Shown: positions 11,326 to 21,037 of the stretch, in pieces
How positions within the stretch are numbered: the stretch's first letter is position 1
Layout of the letters: each line of letters begins with the position of its first letter
Assembly: GCA_039519185.1 (NCBI GenBank)
Contig: CM076848.1
Span: 61,034,778 to 61,098,777, forward strand
Origin: Astragalus membranaceus
Lineage: Eukaryota; Streptophyta; Magnoliopsida; Fabales; Fabaceae
DNA: 64,000 nucleotides
Direction: 5' to 3'
Position numbers and translations under genes: made by a program
Notes under the pieces: generated by a model
Told to the model about the DNA's origin: nothing
Seen by the model: the letters and a program-made list of their open reading frames with translations, nothing else
Database searches by the model: none

Positions 11326-12549
11326 CTAGGTAAAACGTGACCTTCCTGAGTTAATCCCTTCTTCATGATCGATATACTTCTGAGATCGCTGGAGGAACTC
11401 GGCAAGCGACTCGACTTGGTTGACCCCGACGTCTATCTGAAATAGACTTCCTTCACGAAGGCCAGCCTCCATGAAGTAAAGACGGAAGGAGTCGTCGAGG
11501 TTCCGGACTTGAGCAGCTTCTCTATTGAATCTCTCTATGTAGTCCCGGAGGGTCTCATTTTCTCCTTGACGAATTGCCTGCAATACCTTCCGAGATTTAG
11601 GCTTCATCTTCGAGTGGGCGAAGTGTGCAGAAAAGAGCTTGGCCAACTGATCCCAAGAGGAGATTGTATTTGGCTTAAGAGCCCTGAACCAGTCTAGAGC
11701 CGCCTTCTCTAGAGTGAGGGGAAAGGTTCGGCACTTTATCTCCTCTGGAACGTTACGGTATTGCATAACCGTGTCAAAGTAGTCGAGGTGGCGATCCGGA
11801 TCGCCAGTCCCATCATGCATTTTCAAACTCTCAGGCGGCTTCTCGAGGTGCTTTGGTACCGGGAAGTAGTCGATCTTAGCTGTGAAAGGTCCTTTACGCT
11901 TTGCCGACCTCTCAAGGGGTGGAGATCGTCGGTTGCCATACTTGCCGGGGAACCCCCGCGAGCTAGGGCGTCGACGTTCCTGCCTCGGAGACCTTTTCCG
12001 ACTTCTGGAACGTCGCCTCGGAGAAGAGGAAAACAGAAGCGAGTTAGACCGAGGGGAACCCTCAGGACCATAGGGATCACCGGTGGTCCGCCTTGGGGGA
12101 GTCCTTGATCCTCGCCCTCCTCTACACCGAGGTGGAGTGCGGGGACGGTATCTCCTCCAAGTCGGAGATCGGTGGCGGACGCGGCCATGAGTCGTTCCTC
12201 TTGAAGAGTTGCGCAGAGAGGAACTCCGATCCGGGACGTTACGAGCCCGGATCTCAGCAATCTGAGCTTCTAACTGGGCGTAGCGTTGTCTTTCCTGCTG
12301 GTCGGCCTCGGCTTGCCGATTTAGGAGCAGAACGAGCTGTTGAACAGCATCGATCGGTAGCTGGACGGTCGGAGGGGGAGGTGGAAGCCGGTTCCGAGAT
12401 GGGCTCCCATGAACCATAGCCGTAGCCGAGCTTCGAGCATGCATCGGGCTAAGGGGTAAGATGACCGCCACTCCTTCCGAAGTCACCTGCTGCAGGACCG
12501 GCCCTTCACCGACATTCAGGACAGTCCTATGACGTAAGGTCGGAGCCAT
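11326..12549 (-). CDS. Gag polyprotein of the TR-GAG element (retrotransposon gag domain)
   Basis: About 407 residues from the ATG at 12549, the first in-frame ATG inside the element. The N-terminal half is Pro- and Arg/Ser-rich (basic repeats such as SRSRKRSPRQ, about residues 125-215). The C-terminal half is a retrotransposon gag capsid domain, recognisable by GDPDRHLDYF, ALDWFRALKP, LFSAHF and the LRDYIERFNREA helix. No CCHC zinc knuckle follows. The protein would form the particle core, while all enzymes must come from a partner element. The frame is intact from start to stop, unlike the Ogre genes in this window, consistent with a young copy. Confidence 0.88.
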   Translation of the reverse strand: MAPTLRHRTVLNVGEGPVLQQVTSEGVAVILPLSPMHARSSATAMVHGSPSRNRLPPPPPTVQLPIDAVQQLVLLLNRQAEADQQERQRYAQLEAQIAEIRARNVPDRSSSLRNSSRGTTHGRVRHRSPTWRRYRPRTPPRCRGGRGSRTPPRRTTGDPYGPEGSPRSNSLLFSSSPRRRSRSRKRSPRQERRRPSSRGFPGKYGNRRSPPLERSAKRKGPFTAKIDYFPVPKHLEKPPESLKMHDGTGDPDRHLDYFDTVMQYRNVPEEIKCRTFPLTLEKAALDWFRALKPNTISSWDQLAKLFSAHFAHSKMKPKSRKVLQAIRQGENETLRDYIERFNREAAQVRNLDDSFRLYFMEAGLREGSLFQIDVGVNQVESLAEFLQRSQKYIDHEEGINSGRSRFT

Positions 12550-12591
12550 CGTCAATCAAGGAGATGGGAGAGGAACTAGAGTACAAGATTC

Positions 12592-12609
12592 TCCCACTGT
12601 GGTCGCCAA
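12592..12609 (-). other. Primer binding site of the TR-GAG element
   Basis: On the minus strand, directly inside the 5' LTR, TTGGCGACCACAGTGGGA. It is similar in form to the TGGCGACTCCACTGGGGA site of the Ogre element, which suggests related priming and possibly a Tat-lineage partner. Confidence 0.65.
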
Positions 12610-12957
12610 TGTTCTGTACCGTACCTCTAGACCGGTATCCGATCTTAGACACCAAGTCTGATCCGAGGTAGTTGGTAGGGGTTGGTCTTGATCAACCGAG
12701 CTCCGCTTCCGATCCGGGGCAGGTGGTACCTGCGGGGACACTCCGACGCTCAAGTCAGCCAGAGAGCTAATTAGAGGTGAAGAGTAGGAAAGAGTGTGTA
12801 CCTTTAATGAAGCATTCAATGCTTATTTATAGAGTTTGATGGTGTTTGGCCTGATGGATCAGGACCGTCCGATCTGGCGTTGCGATCTCAACCATCGGTT
12901 GGTGGATCTGCATTTGGTGTTGGGCCTCATTATTGTGGATTGGGCCAATCCATAACA
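12610..12957 (-). repeat. Right LTR (5' LTR) of the TR-GAG element
   Basis: 348 bases, matching the left LTR apart from a 2-base deletion near the end. The minus-strand TATAAATAA at 12823-12831 is a good promoter candidate driving gag. Confidence 0.9.
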
Positions 12958-12962
12958 GATAT

Positions 12963-13283
12963 TAAGTATTATAACTACTTTTTAGTATGACAAGAAGATC
13001 TACAATTGACGTGGTTGCTTTTTGATCTCATTACTCGACTGATTTTTGCCAATTCGTAGTACTATTCCCAAGTATATGACAAGTAGTCAATTCTTTTGTT
13101 TTATACAGAAATTAGTTCGTAGCAAATAGTATTCCTCGTTTAATTAAATGATTTAAAGTGTTGAAATACATTTTGCATAGTAAAATAAAAGAAAAAATCG
13201 TGTAGAACCAAAGAAAAACAAAAAAATTGAGCACAAATGCATTATATCATCAAATACATTTGTGTTGTTATAGTTTTCAACAT
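12963..13283. other. Intergenic, nothing recognised
   Basis: AT-rich DNA between the TR-GAG element and the tRNA gene; no gene seen. Confidence 0.5.
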
Positions 13284-13374
13284 CCGACCTTAGCTCAGTT
13301 GGTAGAGCGGAGGACTGTAGTTGGTAATACATGCTGGAATCCTTAGGTCACTGGTTCGAATCCGGTAGGTCGGA
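13284..13374 (+). tRNA. tRNA-Tyr(GUA) with an 18-base intron
   Basis: The acceptor stem CCGACCT pairs with AGGTCGG, followed by the discriminator A. The D arm TTAGCTCAGTTGGTAGAGC and the T arm GGTTCGAATCC are canonical internal Pol III promoter boxes. The anticodon loop CTGTAGA is split after position 37 by an intron at 13321-13338, the position typical of plant nuclear tRNA-Tyr. A run of T follows immediately (13375-13380) as the Pol III terminator, and a CAA sits a few bases upstream. All stems look intact, so it should be functional. Confidence 0.97.
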
Positions 13375-13380
13375 TTTTTT
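13375..13380 (+). terminator. Pol III terminator of tRNA-Tyr
   Basis: Six T residues directly after the discriminator base. Confidence 0.85.
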
Positions 13381-13719
13381 AGTTTTAAAATAATTATGTT
13401 GTTTTTATTTTTCATCATAGGATTTCAATTCATAGCAGCCATGAAAACATGGACAACTAGTTTTTTTTCCCACGAGTATCCAAATAAAAAAGCATATTTC
13501 ATCTGGGAGACAATCAGACAAACACGTTCAACGCACATCAAATATATATACGAAATTATTATACCAAGATTCTGTGAGGACTCATCTGTATCCTTTGAAT
13601 TAATATAAGAAATGTTGTGCCAACACAACATTTTATTCCAGCCTCTTTAGACCGTTGTCCAGGGATCAATGAGGAAGGATTTTAAATTCTTGGACAATTC
13701 CTTGGGCTTCTCTACATTT
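13381..13719. other. Intergenic, nothing recognised
   Basis: AT-rich DNA between the tRNA and the Ogre LTR. The last five bases (13715-13719, CATTT) differ by one from CATGT at 51262-51266 and may be the Ogre target-site duplication. Confidence 0.5.
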
Positions 13720-14079
13720 TGTTGCGCCCGAAAAAGTCTCCGAGGGAGAACTTTTCCTGTTCACAACTTTTCCTAAGGCAATGAAGTCGCCACCAATATT
13801 TATTAAGGAAAATATTAGGAAAACCTTTTTTGGAAAGCGATTGGTCTTGCGAAACTAGAGAATAGGGTTCGGGGGTCGGTTACGCGCAGGGAAGGTGTTA
13901 GCACCCCACGCGTCCTCTCTACTGAGAGGGAACCTTTTAATTAAATGTGTGGTTTTAGTGTGTTGACTTGAAAATACTTACTTTTGCCTCTCTACTTCTT
14001 ATTGAAAAATTCTTAATGGAAATCTTTATTTATTATGAAAAAGAAAAGGGGGAAGAATGGGTTTTTAGAAAAAAGACGC

Positions 14080-15090
14080 TTGACGGGACAAGGCCCGCTC
14101 CTACGTATCTCCCGGTGCGATGGAGAACTCAAAGCTACGTAGTTCTTCTTTGTCTTTCTGAAAAGTTTTTGTTTTTTATCTTTTTAGTGAGTTTTTGAAA
14201 TAGGACGAGCATTAGCGAATGATTAAACTAACCAAAGTTATGGGTAATCACCGCTAAGTACTCTTGAAAATGAGAGTCACTACCGCCAGTCAGACGAACA
14301 AAGGTTCTGATTGTCTATTAGTAGCGACTCGTTTTTATTTGCTCTTTTGAAAGGGGTTTTCGAAAGAGATTGATTGGTACGAATGATCAAACTAACAAAG
14401 GTTATGAGTGATCATCGCTTGTTGTTCTTTTGGGAAAAAGACATCGCCACCAATGGCTAGACGAACAAAGGTTCTGATTAGCCACTAGCGACGATGGGTT
14501 GAAAATGATTTTAGAAAGGAAAAGGTTTTTGTTCTGAAAATGATCTTGGTTTGTAAAAGTGATTCTTTTTTTTGTTATGGAAATAACTCTTTTCTTTTTG
14601 TTATGCAAATGCTAAGCTTTTTATGGTTGCGCTTGACGAGAATGTGACTCGCTCCTACGTATCCCAAATGGGAATCAAAGCGACGTAGTTCTAACGACCT
14701 TGAAAAGGAAAGTCTTTTTGCTTTGGCTTTGAAAAGTGAAGGGCGTTCATGATGATCAAACTAACAAAGGTTATGGGCGATCATTACTAAAACCCACTTA
14801 AGTGCATGTAAAAATTTCCTTTTGAAAAATGAAAGCCTTCATGATGACCAAACTAACAAAGGCTATGGGTGGCCATCACTAGCATTCCATTGCTAATAAT
14901 CATGCAAGCAAAGGCTTCGCAAGACCACTAGCAAAGTTTTTGATTTAATGGAAATCTTTTAGGAAAATTAGGCATTCATGATGACCAATTGAGCAAAGGC
15001 TCCAAGTGATCGCCACTAGTACCTCATTGTTGATAATCATGCAAGCATAGGCTTTGCAAGACTACTAACAAAGTTTGACTTTTGGAGAGT
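14080..15090. repeat. Reiterated motifs inside the Ogre LTR
   Basis: Two blocks contain CTCCTACGTATC followed about 30 bases later by GCTACGTAGTTC or GCGACGTAGTTC (about 14090-14150 and 14640-14695). Several ~90-base units carry ACTAACAAAGGTTATGGG or GCAAGCAAAGGCTTCGCAAG with flanking ATCA/TGATC half-palindromes (14205-15075). The same motifs recur in the right LTR and in the derivative's LTRs. Confidence 0.75.
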
Positions 15091-15434
15091 TTTCGCAATT
15101 GGATTGATTCTTATTTAGGGAAAAGAAAATCTGTTATTTGGGAAAAAAGGTTTTGTGAAAAAAATAACTTTATTTAGGGGAAAGAAACAAAATTTAAAAA
15201 AAAAAAGGAGAAACAGGGGGTGCAGTAGTAAATTGGGGTGTAAGTTACAGGGGGGCTGTATTATTAAAACTGGGGTGCAGATAGTGAGCCCAACTTGTTT
15301 TTGTAAGCTGGATTGCGTTTTTTTTTTATTTTCTGATGGGCTTAGGGGAGGTGCGCGAAATAAAACGTGGGGGTGTGAATAGAAGTCTGAAAAAAAATAA
15401 AAGAATGGACGAAATTGCCCCTGTGCTTTCGCAC

Positions 15435-17140
15435 TATAAAAACAAAAAAAAACCCTAAATGGAAACCCTAGTTTCTTCTCCCCCTCACGCGGCGCTGCCT
15501 CCCTTCCCCAAAAAAATCTAACCCAAATCCTCTCCCTCCACGGCGCTGTCACCACCTCTCTCAATTTCTTCCCTCTCTTCTTCTCACCATCGCTCCTTAC
15601 CCTCTCACCAAGAACTCACCTCTCTTTCTCTTCCTCACCGCCCAAAACACTCTCCCCTCTCTTCCCCTCGGGTCTACGGTGGCGTCTGCGTTCGACCTGG
15701 GTTTGATTCGCGATGGGAAAGGGGATCTGATGGTGGTTCGTAAGTGGTGGTCGTTTGGGACGGAGATCGGTTCGCGAAGGTGCAGGATTCGACGATGGTG
15801 GCTATGTTGGGTTTGATCTAAGCTTGAAGAGGGGTTGTTAGGGGTGGTTCGGTGATGGTTCCAGGGGTGACTTTGGGACGCGGTGGCCGCGAAGGAGTGG
15901 TGGAGAGGGTTCGGTCGTTGGTGGTGAGGAGGGCGGTTGCAGCGGTGACTGGCCGTGGGGGGTGTTGTTGATGGACGGTGGTGGTGTGGTACGAAGAGGG
16001 GGTTGTTGGGTTTACGGGGATGAGGGGCTGCGGTGGTTTACGAAGCGAAGGTGAGGCTCACGGCGGCTCAACGGCGGCTCCACGGAGGTGGCCACCGTAG
16101 ACGGTGGCCGAAGGTAAAAACTTCTCTTTTTTTTTGTATCCCCTCGCTGCATCCTCTCCCTCTCCCTACATACTGTTATCCCCTCTTTCCTTTTTCCTAG
16201 ACCCTAGATCGATTTTTGAAGGATTAAAATGCTGTTTGGTATTTGTTTGGGTATTCTCTATATTTTTGTGTCAATTTTCGCTGATTCTCCTCCTAAAAGC
16301 CTAGTTTGCTGCTTGTGTACATTTTTTGATTTAAACCATTTATTTTCAAAAAAAAAGAGGTTTGCTTATTATTTTTGCTCTGAACGTGATTTGATTCTGC
16401 CCCTCAATCTATCTTTTTTTTAGCACTGAATTTAAATCCTATTTAGTCTCTATTGTATTCCTTAAGTAATAAAAAAAAGAACAGAAGCTAAATATGCCTA
16501 AACTTCACTATTAAAAAAAACGCATACAAGTCTAGAATTTGACCAACCTGGGTTCCTTGAAAAAACTGCACTTCTTATTACTGAAAATCGATCCCTCCCC
16601 TTATTTTACTGCTTCTGTATTCAACACAGCAACTGAAAAAGATTTCTTGCAATTATTCTTCTTGTGCTCTGTTACTGTTCGTGAACTGTTCTGTGTGTTG
16701 TGTTTGCTGTGTGTATATTGCTCTCTGTATATTGCTGCCTTTGGTTTTCTTCCCCCCGTACTGTTCCTGTTCATTGGTATTTATATGCAGGGGATTCTGG
16801 TGTAGGTGTGGTGTTGGAGCAGGGGATCAAAACCCCTAGGAGACCAAGCTGTTGGCAGCAGTGACACAGAGTGGAGCAGCAGCTTGCAGGGTGGTGCCTG
16901 CCAAAGCTGCTTTGTTGGAGCAAAAATGGAAAGGATCAAAGAGGATGAAGAAAATAACATTGGCCTGATTCTTCAAAAGGCAGCATCAGTGCTGCCCCTG
17001 GCAGCAGGCGCTCCTGCCCTTTTTTTTTAATTTTATTTTGTTTTGATTTTAATTAATTTTTTTGTAAAAAGGAGTTGACTCCTTTTTTTGGTACTATTCT
17101 GCTTTTTTTGTTTTTGTTTGTATATGTAACCAATAAATAA
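15435..17140 (+). promoter_or_regulatory. Gene-like unit on the strand opposite to gag-pol, inside the left Ogre LTR
   Basis: Plus strand: TATAAA at 15435-15440, AAACCCTAAATGG at about 15450, a CT-rich then GC-rich leader, a palindrome (GGCCACCGT AG ACGGTGGCC, 16090-16109) next to a donor GAAG/GTAAAAAC (GT at 16114-16115), an intron of about 677 bases, an acceptor TTATATGCAG (ends 16790), a second exon-like segment and AATAAATAAA at 17132-17140. The first ATG opens only about 20 codons and no conserved protein is visible. The unit runs opposite to gag-pol. That it is transcribed is inference. Confidence 0.5.
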
Positions 17141-17596
17141 AGGGACAGCTGATTGGATTTATTATTACTATTTATTATTATTATTTTATTTTTTCTTTAT
17201 GATAATAAAAGCGGTAGAAACGATGCGCACCGACGCAACGATTCACACACGACTCGCAACCAATGCACGCTCATGTTAAGACTATGAACGCGTACCTGAC
17301 TTAATGTGCACACGCGTAAGTTATTAAAACTGATATCATTTTACCCTTACTTTTCTAAAACGCGGTAAAAACAAACACGCACCGACGCAACTACTCACAC
17401 GACTCAAAACGAAACGCGCGCTCACGTGAGTTATTATTATTTTTATTATATTTTTTGGACTCTTTTTTTTGAAAGCAACGAGCGCCAAACAAAATCGTTG
17501 CACGAGAGTGCCAAATACACCCGCGTTTAGAACAATATGCGAAGCGATAAAATTTTTGGGATTTCCCAATTAGTCGGACAAAATTGGGGTATGACA

Positions 17597-19252
17597 GCTG
17601 CCCCTCTTTATTCGGATTTTATCAAGAAATATGAATTGGCCGAGATATATTTCGAAGGTAAAATAGGAATAAAGAATTCAGTCATTATACCAATTTTGTC
17701 TACTTGGAGAAACCCGGATTTTTTTTTTTTTTTTTGGAATCAACACTTGGAGTGTCGATGAGGAAACAGTAAATGAACACTGACATGCAGGCAGAAAAGG
17801 TAAAATGGGCACTTGCGTGCAGAAAGCAGTAAATTGCCCAGGCTGCCTAAAACCTGTAATCCTTAAACGAACTCTTGACAAGTCCGAGTTTGCACGTGGC
17901 TTCGAGGAGCACGCGTCCTGAGAATCTCTGGTCATTCGAGCGACCGGGGGGATCGTTATCAGCTCCGGAACTGATATACAGATCAATGCACGGCATCCAC
18001 TGTATCTTAGGCTGATACAACTATTCCGTTGAACCTCACATGGGGCTGCGGTCCATCGCGTTGCTCGTACACGATGTGAGACCTGGGCAGAAGGGAGCGA
18101 GGATCTCTCTGGGCTCCAATCTGCAATGCGCGCCTGAGCACTCTCTTTTCTTTTCTCTTCTTTCTTTTCCCTTTTTTTTTGTTTCTCTCCTTTCTCTTTT
18201 TTTTCTGAACTCCCAACTTGGGGGAGCATTTTCTGGAATCTGAAGGCGAGCATTAACACCGCGGTGTTTATCCTCTCTCACTTGTCTGCAGCTGAAAAAT
18301 GAGCCCATACATGCAATGCAAATGCCATGATTGCCATTTTCTTTTTCTTTTTCTTATGATGAATGTAATGTAAATGCATGAATTTCTCTTTTCTTTACTT
18401 TATTATTATTATTTTCTATGTCTGATGAGTGCATGGTTTTATGCTTGGTGAATGTAATGCATGACTTTATTTGTTTATTGCTCTTTTGCTTTTTCAACCT
18501 TCTCTTTTGCTTTTTTTTTTGCTCTCTTTTTTTTGGCTTTTCCTTTGCTGGTCCGACCAACTCGCAGGACTTGCGTTATGAGACACCAGGATTATCTATG
18601 ATACTTATTCGGGAGCCGAGCTTCGTCCTCTTGTTTTAATGCAATCAGCGCTTCTTATTTGATTTTTGTGAGCTTACTTGACTGAAAGATCATCTTTTTG
18701 TTATCATTTTCAAAAATTTCGCAATGATCTTAATGCTATAACTTATGCACATTTCCATGATTTATTTATCATCTACCATAAAACGTAGTTTAAAATCAGA
18801 AATGAAAAGAAAGCAATGATAAGACAGCAAACTGATAGAGTGAAAAATTTGGGCTTTTATTCATACGGGAGTCGGACGCGCAGAACGTCACGCTGACTGA
18901 AAAGGGTACATTAGAAATTTTCCTGAAACTAAGAAAAGGAAAAAGGAGAATGGACACAGCAGATCTTATGAATATTCTTTGTCTCTGGAGCGTTCGATGC
19001 CAACCGCTCATACTTGCAGCCTTGATCACCCTTTTATCCAAGCTTTTGGAAGCACTGCTTGCCCCTTTTCTTTTTATGTCCAACTTTTCTGACCCTAATT
19101 TTTGCCTGGATCGCCCTTTTGGGTTTTCAATCCACCGGGTCGCTCAATTTTGCCTAGGCCGCCCTTTCGGGTTTTCAACCTAGCGAGCTAATTCTTGCTT
19201 GGCTTATCTTTCTCTTTTTCTTTTATTTTTCTCAGGCGTAATATTTCTTGAC
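17597..19252 (-). other. Ogre 3' untranslated region and polypurine tract
   Basis: Between the integrase stop and the 3' LTR. The tract AAAGAGGGGCAGC (minus strand) abuts the LTR at 17597-17609. Blocks at 17835-18145 and 19090-19195 (for example CCGCCCTTTCGGGTTTTCAA) recur in the gag/pol-less derivative at 34055-34360 and 37380-37470, showing common descent. No open frame is credible here. Confidence 0.7.
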
Positions 19253-20623
19253 TTAATCTGAATTGACTGGGTTCTTGAGTTCTTCACCATCCATGTTGGT
19301 GAGTATTAATGCTCCTCCAGAAAAGGCTTTCTTCACCACATATGGCCCTTCATAACTTGGGGTCCATTTCCCACGGGAGTCACTCTGAATAGGCAGGATC
19401 TTCTTGAGCACCAGGTCTCCTTCGCTGAATTCTCGGGGACGAACCTTCTTGTCGAAAGCTGTCTTCATCCTTTGTTGATACAGCTGGCCATGACACAGGG
19501 CAGCAATTCTTTTCTCCTCAATGAGATTCAGCTGATCCAGATGAGCTTGGACCCATTCTACTTCTTCCAACTTGGTTTCCATCAGCACCCGTAGGGAGGG
19601 TATCTCAACTTCAATAGGGAGGACTGCTTCCGACCCATACACCAAAGAGAAGGGAGTTGCCCCGGTTGAAGTACGCACTGAGGTACGATACCCGTGCAAA
19701 GCAAAAGGAAGCATCTCGTGCCAATCTTTGTAGGTTACTACCATCTTTTGCACAATCCTCTTAATATTCTTATTGGCTGCTTCGACTGCCCCGTTCATCT
19801 TAGGACGGTATGGAGAAGAATTATGATGTTTGATCTTAAACTCTGTGCACAATTCTTTCATCATCTTACTGTTTAGGTTGCTGCCATTATCTGTGATAAT
19901 CTTGTCTGGAAGCCCATAGCGACAAACCAAATCTCTCTTTACAAACTTGGCAACCACAGAACTGGTTATGCTGGAATATGAAGCGGCTTCAACCCATTTG
20001 GTGAAGTAATCAATTGCAACTAGGATGAAGCGGTGCCCATTTGACGCCTTGGGCTCTATGGGACCAATGACGTCCATGCCCCACATTGAAAATGGTCAAG
20101 ATGCAGTCAAGACATTTAATGAAGCCGGTGGCACATGTATGTGATCGGCATAAATCTGGCATTTGTGGCACTTCCTCACAAAACTGTAGCAGTCTGCCTC
20201 CATCTGCAGCCAATAGTAGCCAGCCCTTAATATCTTCCTTGCCATAGTATGCCCGTTGGAATGAGTTCCGAACGAGCCCTCATGCACCTCTCTCATGATC
20301 CTTTCTGCTTCCTCCTTTGCCACACACCTAAGGAGTACCTTATCATGATTCCTCTTGTAAAGCACCTCGCCACTCAAGAAGAAATTCATTGACAGTCTTC
20401 TAAGTGTTCTTTTATCATTTTCCGATGCCCCTGGAGGATACTCTCTGTTCAGGATATACTGCTTGATGTCATGATACCAAGGTTTATCATCTCCGTTATC
20501 TTCAATTGCTGCGCAGGAGTAGGAGTGTGCCGGCAAACCTCGATGCTGGATTCTGATCCGGGTCAAGTTCTTATCACAATTGATATTAAACATTGAAGCT
20601 AAAGTGGCCAGTGCATCAGCCAA
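19253..20623 (-). pseudogene. Ogre integrase
   Basis: Follows the second RNase H domain in the same frame. The zinc-binding HHCC region (HEGSFGTH ... CHKC) is at about 20290-20150. The catalytic core has the first Asp in GMDVIGP, the second in ITDNGS and the Glu in NGAVEAANKN, so the D,D,E residues are present. A C-terminal GDLVLKKILP-type segment precedes the stop at 19253. A TGA at 20096-20098, where TGG is expected before PFSMWG, separates the zinc domain from the core. The enzyme would insert cDNA into the genome; this copy is broken. Confidence 0.88.
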
Positions 20624-21037
20624 TTAATTCTCTCTGCGAGGAAGATGTTGAAATGTGATTTCTTCGAAAGACTCAACCAATTCTCGGATGTAGTCTCTGT
20701 ACAGTATCAACTCGGGATCTCTGGCTTCCCAATCTCCGTTCACTTGATGGATAACTAAGGCCGAGTCTCCATACACATCTAATCTTTTAACTTTCCAGTC
20801 TAGAGCTTTCTGAATACCCAGAATACATGCCTCGTACTCCGCAATATTATTTGTGACATAGAAGCTCAATCTAGTAATGAATGGTATGAAGCGATTGTCA
20901 GGGGACACCAGCACTGCCCCAGCCCCGTGCCCATAGCTGTTGGAAGCACCGTCGAACACTACTCTCCACCTTTCATTCTCTGGGGACCTTCCTTCTTCAA
21001 CTAAAGCCATAATGTCCTCATTTGGGAAATCACACTA
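20624..21037 (-). pseudogene. Ogre second (archaeal-like) RNase H domain
   Basis: The segment with VVFDGASN, NIAEYEACILG and VYGDSALVI has the Asp, Glu and Asp spacing of an RNase H fold. An additional RNase H between the classic one and integrase is a hallmark of the Tat/Ogre lineage. It is bounded by two in-frame nonsense codons: TAG at 21035-21037 and TAA at 20624-20626, the latter before the sequence LADALA. Both are explained by a single C-to-T change in a Gln codon. Confidence 0.8.

Larger units (their letters stand above)
9607..12962 (-). mobile_element. Complete gag-only LTR retrotransposon (TR-GAG type)
   Basis: Two LTRs (9612-9961 and 12610-12957) begin TGTT and end AACA and are flanked by an exact 5-base duplication, GATAT (9607-9611 and 12958-12962). 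The internal part is about 2.65 kb and encodes only a gag protein on the minus strand, plus a 117-bp tandem array. No protease, RT, RNase H or integrase is present, so it must depend on another element's enzymes. The short LTRs and single gag gene match the published TR-GAG class. The LTRs differ mainly by a 2-base indel near their inner/outer end, so the insertion is young. Confidence 0.9.
13720..17596 (-). repeat. Left (3') LTR of the Ogre element
   Basis: 3877 bases, starting TGTTGCGCCCG and ending GGTATGACA in plus-strand terms. It contains several imperfect repeats (see 14080-15090) and, on the plus strand, a gene-like unit with TATA box, leader exon and intron (15435-17140). Confidence 0.92.

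Noticed and set aside
13715..13719. Perfect target-site duplication for the Ogre element
   Set aside because: The flanks are CATTT and CATGT, with one mismatch, so only a plausible duplication is claimed.
15115..15564. A 149-codon minus-strand open frame in the Ogre LTR
   Set aside because: It lies in the CT-rich leader region, has low-complexity Phe/Pro/Ser content, and the matching frame in the other LTR copy is broken.
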